A stretch of 15,833 nucleotides of DNA from Scenedesmus sp. ARA3 (lineage: Eukaryota; Chlorophyta; Chlorophyceae; Sphaeropleales; Scenedesmaceae), in the NCBI GenBank assembly GCA_004335835.1, contig RWJK01001306.1:1376-17208 (forward strand). The letters run 5' to 3'. Each line of letters begins with the position of its first letter. Position 1 is the first letter of the stretch. This document shows, in pieces, positions 1 through 8,664 of this stretch. The notes beneath the pieces were generated by a model. It saw only the letters and a list, made by a program, of their open reading frames with translations. It had not been told where the DNA came from and made no database searches. The translations under genes were made by a program, and so were the position numbers.

Positions 1-2
1 GG

Positions 3-56
3 GGCAAGCAAGTTGCCAAGGCCGGCACGGATGCACACACCTTCACCAAGAAGTAA
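3..56 (+). CDS. Possible C-terminal tail of an upstream gene (partial)
   Basis: An open frame enters from the left edge and ends at TAA 54-56, reading GKQVAKAGTDAHTFTKK. The lysine-rich, low-complexity-free end looks like a genuine protein C terminus, and the non-coding sequence after it suits a 3' UTR. The fragment is too short to assign to a family, and it could be a chance open frame. No domain is visible. Confidence 0.35.
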   Translation, partial: GKQVAKAGTDAHTFTKK

Positions 57-1675
57 AAAGCGCCGCATCTGGCGCATGAGTGACATGAAGAAAATAGATG
101 AGCATGCATGTGCGTGATGATGATCTGCTGCTTGATTGGGGCGGGGCGGCTCATGTTGTATGTTCGGTTCCGCACATGGCTCGTTCGGGATCTGGCGCTT
201 TGCAGTGCCAGTTGATGTCGAACGTTGGTGGTGTGTCTGCTGTTTGAAGCGCAGACGCTCTGTTGGACTGCTTGCTCGGTTCGCGACGCTAGTGCTGAGC
301 GAACCAGCCAGCTGTAGCACCGGAGTTGTTGTGGCAGCTGTGGGTTGTACTTGTTGCGTATGGACTTTACAGGCGGTGAGAAGGCAGTTTGAGATGCCTG
401 CAATGTACAGGTCGCATGAGGATGGCTTGTCAGTGATGCTGTCGTTGGGTGTTCGGCTCCCGTTGAAGTATGGGGATGTTATGTTTTTTACAAGGCGTGG
501 GCGGCGGCGTATGGCTTGATGCACTTCGCCAATGATTGGATCATTCAAAACTGCCAGTTTACAAAGCCGCTTTTGATTAGTAATGAAGATCGATGGTTCG
601 TATTTGGCACAGTCAGCATGCTTCTCATCAAGTGTGCGACATGAGCAGCCTGAGTATTTTTGAGCTCAGCTGTTGATCTGCCAAAAGCAGCACCAGAACT
701 GCTTTCACAGCACTGTCTTGACTAGCATCAACTTTGTGATGGTTCATTTTGAGCTCATGATCGAGCATTTCATATGGTCGGCATTTGACTCAACTCAGTG
801 ACTGGCAGGTGTCCTGGCAAGGTTCACAAGTTGCGCAGCAGGGCCTGCTGCACTGCGCAGCACGTTCATGCTCCATGCTCTTGAGAATCGGCCGGCACAA
901 TATTTCTGTGAGTGTCCTGGCCATGAGAGGCCACTGTATGCTGTAATTGTTGCGCTTTCCAGGAATGATGACTGGCAGGTGTCGCTTTGTAAGTGCGCAC
1001 TTACCATTACCACCATTTACCACCACCTTATGCATGCGCAGGTTTGTCGACCTGAACATGCACGCCCAGGCGGCCTTAGCTGTGTGCCTTGTTGCGGTGT
1101 CTGCCGTGACACGTATGTGCTACGCAATTGTGTAATGTCACGTTGTTTGATACAGTTTCTTTGACAGTGTGGCAGCTCATCGAAGCGGGCAGCATTGAAG
1201 CAAGACGGCCCAGCCAGCTGCCAGCTGCCAGCGCTAGCATGTGCAGCACATGTGCAGCTGATCATCACCATCGGTCTGTCAGTAACAACGAAGCTGGAAT
1301 GCAACTAACATGAGTGCCGGCTAGCGTAATCAGGCAAAGAACGTAGCTACAAGCTCATGTACACCCTGACAGCGACAAACCAACCGTAAACAGGCCGAGT
1401 CATCACCTCTTCAGCACAGCCCGCCTTTGCCGCTTTGTAGCGAAGCAGCACGAGGTCCGATTTGGTCAAAACTCTTAATACCTTACATAAGAACAACAGT
1501 GTCGAGCATACATGGCTTCTGAAGTGGTGGGTGCGCTGTTTTTGGTTGCAGCACCGGTGCTTCCGGTAGTACGCCATGCACACGAGAAAGTACCCGACAA
1601 TGTCGGTGTGGCTATAAGCGTTTATTGCATGTTGTCAACGTGTGCTGCACATACCCTCAAGGCCCGGTGACAAAC
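57..1675. other. Non-coding flank: putative 3' UTR of the left gene and upstream region of copy 1
   Basis: No credible gene is visible here. The open frames start at non-ATG codons and carry no recognisable domain. TGTAA, the usual green algal poly(A) signal, occurs at 942-946, 988-992 and 1131-1135, and any of these could end the upstream transcript. A 15-bp exact direct repeat (TGACTGGCAGGTGTC) lies at 799-813 and 969-983. No clear TATA box or other promoter element was seen. Confidence 0.5.
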
Positions 1676-1741
1676 ATGGCAGCATCAGCTGCTGCTGTTT
1701 CCTGCACCCGTGGACAGCCACGGTTTACGACAGCATTCGCG
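1676..1741 (+). CDS. Tentative 5' coding exon of copy 1
   Basis: The F-box exon enters in phase 0 after an acceptor AG at 1841-1842 (CTTGCTTGCAG) and lacks an upstream in-frame ATG. The ATG at 1676 gives 22 codons (MAASAAAVSCTRG...) up to a GTGTAG donor at 1742, which joins in phase 0 and removes a 101-nt intron. The Ala/Ser/Arg-rich start resembles a transit peptide, but that may be coincidence. Other upstream starts are possible. Confidence 0.3.
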
Positions 1742-4700
1742 GTGTAGTCTATCCACACAATTCCGAACTTGATCACTATAACTGTTTCACAAGAATACAC
1801 TCAACCCACCCCTGCCAACATGAACTGTAACCTTGCTTGCAGGAGGGGGGTGCAGCCTACCGCTGCTGTCAGCTTCCTGCGGAGCTGCTTGCCAATGTGC
1901 TGCGCCTTGTGGAGCAGCAGCAACGCATCACAAGCTGCGCCCTAGTGTGCCGCTCCTGGCGTCAGGTGGCAGCAGCAGTCACAACGGACATCAGCATCTG
2001 CCCATATGCAGCGGACAAGGACCAGTTTAAACCCAATTTAGAACCGCAGCAGCTCCTGCAGCCGCAGGCTTCCCTACAAGCCTGGCTTACCAAGCACGGC
2101 AGGGCTGTGCAGAGCATAGAGGTCAACAAAGCATGCAATGCAAGGCTGAGCTTTGAGTTGGCGATTCTGGCCCTAGCCCGCCCGGCGCTGCAGCTGCCGT
2201 GTCATGATTTGGGCCAGCTGCAGCGCCTGACAGTAAGCGGCATGCAGCTGCAACCAGACCCTGCAGCAGCAGCAGCAGCAGCAGCAAAGGGTAGCGTCAG
2301 CGCGCGTGTCACTAGGAGCAGCACCCAGCACGCACGCAGCAGCAGGACCGGCAGCAGCAGCCAGCCAGCGCAACCCTTGCTGTGCCAGCTGAGCACCCTC
2401 TCTCAGCTGTGTCTGTCCAGGTGTGATGTTCTCGGATGGGCAGGAGGCCTGGCAGGGCTGTCACTGCTGACGAAGCTGCAGCACCTGCAGCTAGACAGCC
2501 TGCGCGTCCTTGACAGCAACAACAAGGACACACCCGCAGCGCAGCTGCACGCGCAGCTAGCTACTGTGCTGCCGCAGCTCACCGCGCTGACTCATCTAAG
2601 CTTACAGCAGTACGCAATGCAGGCTCCTCCACTGCAGCACCTGAAGCAGCTGCAGGAACTGCTCTTGCAGGACTGCCGTGTTTCGAATAAGGTGCTAGCG
2701 CAGCTTCCTGCGAGCCTGCGGGTGTTGGTAGTAGCGATAGAAAACACGTCTGAGCAGCTGCCCCGTCTGATCCTCAACAGCAGCAACACAGCGAGGCTGC
2801 GGCAGCTGAGCAGCCTGCAGGGACTGTACCTCTCTGGTGTTGGGCTGCAGGATTCTGCTGGCCTGCTGGCTGCGCTGAGTCAGCTGACCAGCCTTACCTT
2901 GGACGGCAGGTGAGTGTGCAACTGATTTTAACACTGTCTTTAGCTAGGTAGCTGTCTGGTGGCCTGGGGCTGTATGATTCTGCTGGCTTGCTGGCTGCGC
3001 TGAGTCAGCTCACCAGCTTGACATTGGACGGCAGGTGAGCGTGACATGTCCAGTGCGATTGGACATGTGTTGACAGCAAGCATGCAATCAGATGCGTTGG
3101 ACCTGCTGGCTGCGCTGAGGCAGCTCACCAGCTTGACATTGGACGGCAGGTGAGCATGTGGCTGAAATTGTGGTGGGCGGGGTGCTGCTTCATAATGCAG
3201 CATGCCAAGCATTGTTGTTCAGCAGCATCAGATCAGCCTTACTTTGGACGGCAGGTGAGCGCACAAGTAGTCTTTGATAGAAAGAGCTGAGGTTGCTTTG
3301 CACTCTGGCTGCTGTGCACACCTGTTGGCAGTACGGCTATAATGTACTAGCATGTTGTGCAACATGCAAAGCTTTTGTATTGCGTTTGTCAGCTATGCAA
3401 GCACCAGATAACAGATCTGCTATCTGTCTGAACAGCAACAAGACTTCTTGCACATGGCCTGGAAACCACCTGATGTTTCATGTTATTTTGCAACCGTGTG
3501 CGTGCCCCGCAACAGCTTTTGGGAGGAGCGCGCCGTGCCCAAGGCGCCGCTGCGTGGGCTGACAAACCTGCGTGAGCTGTGCTTTGTGCGGAACCCAGTT
3601 GACAAGCTGGAGCTACTGCAGGTGAGCGGGCGTGCTGTGCTTCATATAATGTGCAAAAGGTCCAGCACTGCACAAGGCCCAGCTTTGCTTGCAATGCGCA
3701 GCAACGCATTCACCGTAGTCCTCAGGACTCGGTGGGTGTAAATATTCGTTCTTATACAAGGCAGACAGCAGCTGACCTGGTGCGCACAGCTTGGAGCTCT
3801 GTCGTGTTCTCTGCTGGTATGCGAGCCGAATGCTTTGATGATAGATGCCGACACACCAGGCAGGTGCGCAGTTGTGCATTCACCATGCGTATAACTGTCT
3901 TTTCACACCTGTCTTGACAGAGAATAAATATCAGTTGGCATGATCATGCAAGACATGGCTCACAAGCGCTATTGGTGCGCATAAATCTCATGCTCAATCA
4001 GCACTCTAATGCTGCTGCTGTTGTTGCTGCTGCTGCTGCTGGCTGCAGGATCTGCCGCCCTCCCTTACACGCTTGGAGCTCATTTGGCTCGGTGCTAGCG
4101 TGCCAGATCCTGATGCTCCTGCCTCCTTTTACGGCCCTGCAACGAAGTCCATCGATGTACTGGACGCTGAGGCAGCCCCCAGCATTGCGCAACTCACTGC
4201 GCTGCGCAGGCTGCACCTGCTCTGCGCACAGCTGGAGAACGCCAACACTGAAGCCCTGCGCATCTGCCCCAGCTTAGTACAGCAGCTGCAGCAGCTGCAG
4301 GAGCTGCGGCTGGACCACATTGCAGGCTGCAGCCCGACCATGCTGCTGGATGCGCTGCAGAGCATGACGCAGATGCAGCACCTAGAGCTGCATTTCTCGA
4401 GTGACATCTACCCACTCGAGGACGAGGAGATGCAGCAGTATGCAGCGCTGACAGCGTCCTCGCAGCTGACATGCCTGAAGCTGCTTGATGATAATGACGG
4501 GGTGGCTTATGGAGCAGCGCAGTACATGTTTGCAGCAGGCAAGCAGCTGCCAAAGCTCAAGCAGCTGCACCTCGGCAGTTATGCGATACGCTGGGCTGCA
4601 GATAACGAGCCTCTAAAGCCCTTTGGAGAGGGTGATATTGCACGGCTGGCAGCTGCCTGCCCGGCGCTTGAGCATTTCCAGGCAATTGGTGCAATCCAGG

Positions 4701-5421
4701 GCGCTGCAGATATCGGCAGCTTGGCGCAACTGACAGCAGTCACGCAGATGGTTATCGGCGGCGTCGAGGTGGATGGGTCGCAGCTGGCAGCGGCGCTGCT
4801 GCAGCTGCAGCAGCTTCGGGAGCTGGAGATCACAGGCACGCCGAGCTTTGGTGCTGCTGACCTGGTCAGACTCACGCGTCTGACAAATCTGCGCCGCCTG
4901 GCAGTTGACGCTTGCAAGCAGCTACCAGGAGTGCTAGATGAAGTTTTCCTGGCCCCTATGGTGAGGATCTGCATGCATCCGCATTTGAGTGCTGTTGCGT
5001 GTTGAGCACAGACTTGAAGAACTGAAAGGCATCCAAAAGGTGGCTGCATGGTGCAGCTACTAGCTGCTGTGTGCATGAGCTGCAAGCTGCATCTGCCTTG
5101 TTGTGAACGTGCCCAAGCTGTTCTTGCGTGTTGCTTGACAGCAGGGGCTGTGACAGCATTTACACTTATACACAGCTATACCAGGTTCCCGCTTGTCCTG
5201 CTGCTGCCCTCCACCGCATCCAGCTTTCACTGCACTACCGCTGTGCTTGCAAACACCATCACAACGTTAAGTCCTTTGCTTTACATCAGGCGCTGCGTGT
5301 AATGTGGCTGTGCCTGCAGGTGTCGCCTGCAGATACCATCAGCGTTTCAGAGCAGCTGCGAAGTCTATGCATGCGAGCTGTAGCCCAGTCTATACTGCAC
5401 CTGGAGGAGGAGGATCAGTAG
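1676..5421 (+). CDS. F-box/LRR protein, tandem copy 1 (uninterrupted)
   Basis: Predicted substrate-receptor subunit of an SCF-type ubiquitin ligase: the F-box would bind Skp1 and the LRR region would select a target. The role is inferred from the domains only. The exon model is 1676-1741 (tentative), 1843-2909, 3516-3621, 4049-4960 and 5320-5421, giving about 750 residues. The last four exons match copies 2 and 3 in position, phase and protein sequence, and all stay open. The F-box reads LPAELLANVLRLVEQQQRIT followed by SCALVCRSWRQ. LRR strands such as LTKLQHLQLDSL, LQELLLQDC, MTQMQHLELHF and LRRLAVDAC follow to the end. A run of eight alanines lies at 2263-2286. The start is uncertain because the F-box exon has no ATG before the F-box. 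A TGTAA at 5995-5999 may end the transcript. Confidence 0.8.
1843..2909 (+). CDS. Copy 1 exon 1: F-box plus first LRR block
   Basis: The frame is open throughout. The F-box lies near the start. It is followed by a helical linker (LQAWLTKHGR), an alanine run, an Arg/Ser-rich patch (RVTRSSTQHARSSRTGSSSQ), then regular LRRs ending LTSLTLDG. The exon ends GACGGCAG|GTGAGT in phase 2. Copies 2 and 3 end at the same place and in the same phase. Confidence 0.8.
2820..3260 (+). repeat. Four-copy tandem reiteration of an exon end with its splice donor
   Basis: The 3' end of copy 1 exon 1, including the donor GGACGGCAGGTGAG, is followed by three shorter and decaying copies inside intron 1. The donors are at 2910, 3035, 3150 and 3255, with spacings of 125, 115 and 105 nt. 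The shared core reads CTGGCTGCGCTGAG, then CAGCT(C/G)ACCAGC, then TTGGACGGCAGGTGAG. The first three units encode the same LRR segment ending LTSLTLDG. The last unit keeps only about 30 nt. Confidence 0.85.
3516..3621 (+). CDS. Copy 1 exon 2: single-LRR exon
   Basis: This exon lies between acceptor CCCGCAACAG and donor GTGAGC. It enters in phase 2 and leaves in phase 0, and encodes FWEERAVPKAPLRGL, TNLRELCFV and DKLELLQ. The equivalents in copies 2 and 3 share the pattern (charged start, Pro-rich centre, LxxLxELxL, terminal LQ), which supports a real exon despite its small size. Confidence 0.75.
4006..4048 (+). promoter_or_regulatory. CTG-rich 3' splice region of copy 1 intron 2
   Basis: A CTAAT sequence at 4006-4010 is a candidate branch site. 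It is followed by CTG/TTG triplets in place of a plain pyrimidine tract, then the acceptor CTGCAG ending at 4048. The same intron has a CTG-rich acceptor tract in copies 2 and 3. Confidence 0.5.
4049..4960 (+). CDS. Copy 1 exon 3: main LRR block
   Basis: 304 codons, in phase 0 at both ends, starting DLPPSLTRLELIWLG after a CTG-rich acceptor tract and ending before GTGAGG. It carries about ten degenerate LRR units. Landmarks shared with the paralogues are APSIAQLTAL, ICPS, LLDALQSM, MQQYAALTAS, MFAAGKQLP, GDIARLAAACPAL and LTRLTNLRRLAV. No stop or frameshift was seen. Confidence 0.85.
5320..5421 (+). CDS. Copy 1 exon 4: C-terminal exon
   Basis: This exon starts after acceptor TGTGCCTGCAG, which is also used in copies 2 and 3. 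It encodes 33 residues with the LRR-like stretch VSEQLRSLCMRA, ends in LEEEDQ and stops at TAG 5419-5421. It is more diverged than the terminal exons of copies 2 and 3 (SPPDVWSQLxxLCLQDR), but keeps the SPxD...QLxxLC spacing. Confidence 0.7.
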   Translation: MSPADTISVSEQLRSLCMRAVAQSILHLEEEDQ

Positions 5422-5932
5422 AGTGGATGGTTATATGTTCATGGTCCCTGGTTTCAAACCATCAAGTTGGTGTGGTAGCTTGCCAGGGGTTCGCAGCGTT
5501 GCTGGCACCATCAGCTGGAGGCACTTGCTGCAGCTCAGCAGCGCTGAGCCATGCAGTAAAACGACGAATTCTATACAAAGCCAGGATACCGAAGTACGCT
5601 GGTCATGCACAGCTGCGCACCTGAGCCATACAATGCTGGTGATGAACTTCTTGAAGCAGCTGAGGAGGGCTGATAAATGGCCAGCTCTATCTTGCGGCAG
5701 AGCAGCGGGAGCTGATTGTTATTGGTTGGGCTTAGCACATATGGCGCGCCAAGCAGCGCTGCCGAGCTGTCTTGCACTCTGCTTGCTGGTTGAGTGACAG
5801 AGCGTCGCCCCACATCAAACGCAGGTCGACATAAAGTTGTTTGGCGGCAGACAGGCGGTGGTGCTTATGTCAAAACGATTCAGTGGTTGCTTTGGTGCAA
5901 GCAGGCTAGCGCTCACCTCTGGTGAACATCTT

Positions 5933-5990
5933 GTACTGGGGGCAGTACTGGACGGGCCAGTCGTTCTGGGCCAGTCTGCCCCCCATGTAC
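5933..5990 (+). terminator. Hairpin before a TGTAA poly(A) signal, 3' of copy 1
   Basis: The left arm GTACTGGGGGCAGTACTGG (5933-5951) pairs with CCAGTCTGCCCCCCATGTAC (5971-5990) apart from two single-base bulges. TGTAA follows at 5995-5999. The GGGCCAGTC motif occurs twice (5954-5962, 5968-5976), across the loop and right arm. The placement suggests a 3' UTR structure near cleavage, about 0.57 kb after the copy 1 stop. Any function is inferred. Confidence 0.45.
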
Positions 5991-6124
5991 TGCCTGTAAC
6001 ATGTCACTGTTTGCACCTGCGACGACTGTTCAGCATGATTATTGTCGTTGAATCGCTTTCCAACGTCCAACTGTGTTTTGAGATGAAACGCCAGACACTT
6101 CGTCCTGCGCCAGGTGTTTGGATC

Positions 6125-6142
6125 CACTCTTCCGGAAGAGTG
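6125..6142. repeat. 18-bp perfect palindrome upstream of copy 2
   Basis: CACTCTTCCGGAAGAGTG is fully self-complementary. It lies about 390 bp upstream of the copy 2 ATG, in the presumed promoter region, and could be a dimer binding site. No known motif was recognised. Confidence 0.4.
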
Positions 6143-6534
6143 AATGCTTACGATTTTGGTGACGGAAAATGCAGCTGGGCTGATCCTGCTGCCAGCGGCA
6201 GCTCTGTTCGTAAGCAGACCGACAAAATTTAAAAGTCGACAAGTCCATTTCATCGTTCTTCGCTGAGAGTGGTGAGTAGATAGGGCAGCATCAGCAGCGC
6301 AGTTTGCAGGCGTAGCTTGAATACAAGTCCCATGCAGCACTAGAGGTGCAACTGCCGTAACCAACTTGAGTTGAACATTAGCAATTGGCCAGGATCATCC
6401 GGGCATTGGCATCGCCATGGAGTTGTGCTATCCTCTGTCGTTGCTGTCATGCTGCTGTGCCACTATGTGGGAGCATATCCTGCTGCATTGGCCCCAGCAC
6501 ACACCGTTGGCCTGCATGCACCTCGCAGGAACCC

Positions 6535-6909
6535 ATGCCTTCTTTACCAGATGACCTTGTTGTCAAACTTCTGAGCTTTGTGGATGTGCAGCAGCGGATT
6601 GGCACCTGCAGCCTGGTGTGCCATGCCTGGCGCACGTCAGCAGCAGCGGCAACACCAGACATCAGCGTCACTCTGCAGCTGCAGGACACTTCATATCAGC
6701 TGGAGGAGCGCTGCCGCTCCTTAACAGCATGGCTTAGGAAGCATGGTAGAAAGGCCCGCAGGCTGCAACTTGTCTGCACAGAGTGTGATGGCTGGCTGGG
6801 CTGTGACTTTGTGTTTGATACGCCAGCGACCCCTTTCTTCCACCTGCCATGCTGCCAGCTGGGCCAGCTGCAGCAGCTGTCCATCAGTGGCGTGGTACTG
6901 TTTCCAGAC

Positions 6910-6978
<69 letters not shown>

Positions 6979-7658
6979 GCAGCAGCAGCAGCAGCGGCAG
7001 CAGCAGCAGACCACATCACTGCTATCAGCGGGGCCACCCACAGCAGCATAGGCGGCAGCAGCCAGCAGCAGTCTCAGCCTGGCCCTGGCTTCTTATCAGG
7101 CCTGTGCAGCCTCACTAAGCTGCAGCTGACCAACTGCAGCATCGCATGGTGGCAACAGGGGCTGGCTGGGCTGTCAGCACTGCAACAGCTGCAGCACTTG
7201 CAGCTGGAAGGGCTGAAACTTGCTGATGTTCTTGACGAACACAACGTGCAGCAAATCAGCGCCGGACTAGCTGTTGCTGTGCCGCACCTCTCGCAGCTGA
7301 CATACATCAGTTTGAAGGAGGAGGGTTTAGAGCCTTCGCTGCTGTAAGGGTTCAGCAAGCTGCAGCAGCTGCGCGAGCTACGCTTGCAGGACTTCCCGCA
7401 AGGGTCAGCGTTGACCGAGGTGATGCACAAGGCCCTTACGCAGCTGCCCAACAGCATCAGCGTCATTTCCATCACTGCAGACGATTGGACATGCAGATAC
7501 TCAGGCCTACCGTCTACGCTGGACAGCAGCAGCACAGCAAGGCTGCGCAAGCTCAGCGAATTGCAGCAGCTGGAGGTGCCAGGGTTCATCCTGCAGGATG
7601 CCCCTGGCTTGCTGGGTGGGCTTAGCCAGCTGACAAGCTATGACCTGGGTAGAGAGTG
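6535..7658 (+). CDS. Copy 2 exon 1: F-box plus first LRR block, with premature TAA
   Basis: The F-box (residues 1-45, with QQRIGTCSLVCHAWR) is followed by LTAWLRKHGRKARRLQL, a Cys-containing segment (CTECDGWLGC), LRR strands, the Thr/Ala run and more LRRs (LQQLQHLQLEGLKL). After TAA 7345-7347 the same frame resumes with FSKLQQLRELRLQDF and ends LTSYDLGRE at donor GTGAGT 7659, in phase 2. Confidence 0.8.
6910..7008 (+). repeat. (ACA)23-(GCA)10 coding microsatellite: Thr23-Ala10
   Basis: 23 pure ACA codons (6910-6978) are followed by nine GCA and one GCG codons (6979-7008), in frame within copy 2 exon 1. Copies 1 and 3 have shorter alanine runs at the same place (2263-2286, 11564-11614), so this is a low-complexity hinge in the LRR region that has expanded here. 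Confidence 0.9.
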
Positions 7659-8016
7659 GTGAGTGGCAGGCCTGTGGGACATGTCACGTGCAGTATGCTG
7701 CACGATGCATGGCCACTTGATAGTGGAGTCGATACCCCACCACCTACTTTGCTACTTGCATACTGCTGCGGGCCATGCAGCAGGCGTGGATCCATCCCAC
7801 TGTGCGGTTGCTGCATGGTGCTGGTTGAGGCTACACTTGTGCCATGATGGATATGTGACTGCTGCAGCGCAAACACTGTCCTCACAGAGTTAAGCCCAGC
7901 AAAGAAACGGAAGACCAGTCTCGGCGAGCCAGACCACCGCAAAAAGCCACGTCACAGATGAGCACACACATCAAACCACCCTGCTTGTGCCCTAGGGTGC
8001 AAGCGGACAGGTAGAC

Positions 8017-8101
8017 GGCGTGGAGCCCAGGGGCGCCGCCCCTGGCCACACACGCCCTCTGAAGTCTTAACGTACCCAGGAGCTGCAGAGCTGCCTGGGT
8101 A
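8017..8101. repeat. Two adjacent hairpins in extra sequence of copy 2 intron 1
   Basis: CCAGGGGCG (8027-8035) and CGCCCCTGG (8037-8045) form a near-perfect stem, extended by GGCGTG (8017-8022) and CACGCC (8051-8056). A second stem pairs TACCCAGG (8073-8080) with CCTGGGTA (8094-8101). Intron 1 of copy 2 is 602 nt against 240 nt in copy 3, so this block is probably an insertion, possibly a small mobile-element remnant. Confidence 0.45.
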
Positions 8102-8260
8102 GTCACTCACACACTCACTTCTAGTAGAGCGCATGCATACTGTTGTTTCAGCAAGCTCATGGGCCGAACCGCCCCCCCCTGCACGCATGGGTGGTTAGCA
8201 ATGTAATCAGCAGCGTGGTGTTGGTGTTGATGTGCTCTGCATCCTCCTATGTGCCTGCAG

Positions 8261-8357
8261 GTATCGCGAGGCGGCAGCTGCCCCCTGCCCGCCGTGGAGC
8301 TCCCTGCAGCAGCTACAGGAGCTGCGCTTGGGCGTTGAAACACCACGCACGTTACAA
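8261..8357 (+). CDS. Copy 2 exon 2: single-LRR exon
   Basis: This exon lies between acceptor GTGCCTGCAG and donor GTGAGT. Joined in phase 2 to exon 1 it reads YREAAAAPCPPWSSLQQLQ, then ELRLGVETPRTLQ. It shares APCPPWS and LQQL(Q/R)ELRLGV with copy 3. Confidence 0.75.
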
Positions 8358-8563
8358 GTGAGTTTCACAGTGGCCGCAGTTCTCCCACACAAGTGATGCA
8401 CCATGCTGAGGCTAACGCCTAATGCACTTGCTTGCTGCGTGATGTGCTCATCAGGATTGCTCTTCCCATGATCCTGCTGTCATAGCAGAGTTGCTGTTGG
8501 TGCTCGACAGTTGCGCTGATTATGAAGGCAGCATATTTCACGATGTGACTGGGCTGCTGCTGG

Positions 8564-8662
<99 letters not shown>
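8564..8662 (+). repeat. Pure (CTG/TGC)33 microsatellite abutting a 3' splice site
   Basis: 99 nt of uninterrupted TGC units run straight into the acceptor AG at 8663-8664 of copy 2 intron 2. On this strand the repeat contains no AG, so the first AG after any upstream branch site is still the correct one. Read as protein, the repeat would be poly-leucine in frame with exon 3, but retaining intron 2 from exon 2 meets TGA at 8394-8396. Confidence 0.9.
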
Positions 8663-8664
8663 AG

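Larger units (their letters stand above)
5422..6528. other. Intergenic region between copies 1 and 2
   Basis: This region holds the 3' UTR of copy 1, with a hairpin at 5933-5990 and TGTAA at 5995-5999, and the promoter and 5' UTR of copy 2. An 18-bp perfect palindrome lies at 6125-6142. An acceptor-like CACCTCGCAG ends at 6528, just before the copy 2 ATG, so a 5' UTR intron is likely. No other gene was seen. Confidence 0.5.

Noticed and set aside
136..519. 127-codon open frame near the left edge
   Set aside because: It starts at TTG, has no recognisable domain and unusual Cys/Trp/Arg content, and lies where a 3' UTR is expected.
2820..3260. CRISPR-like array
   Set aside because: The units are decaying copies of an LRR exon end with a splice donor, in a eukaryotic intron. 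Repeats are unequal in length and spacers are not uniform.
6696..7049. Minus-strand and other-frame ORFs with poly-Val, poly-Cys, poly-Gln or poly-Asn runs
   Set aside because: These are shadows of the ACA/GCA microsatellite in copy 2 exon 1. The same applies to frames over the CTG run and the CAG run at 10878.
7345..7347. UAA read as glutamine (alternative nuclear code, as in some ulvophyte algae), since copy 3 has CAG here
   Set aside because: One instance only. TAA, TAG and TGA all appear at the expected ends of copies 3, 1 and 2, and no other exon contains in-frame TAA or TAG at a glutamine position.
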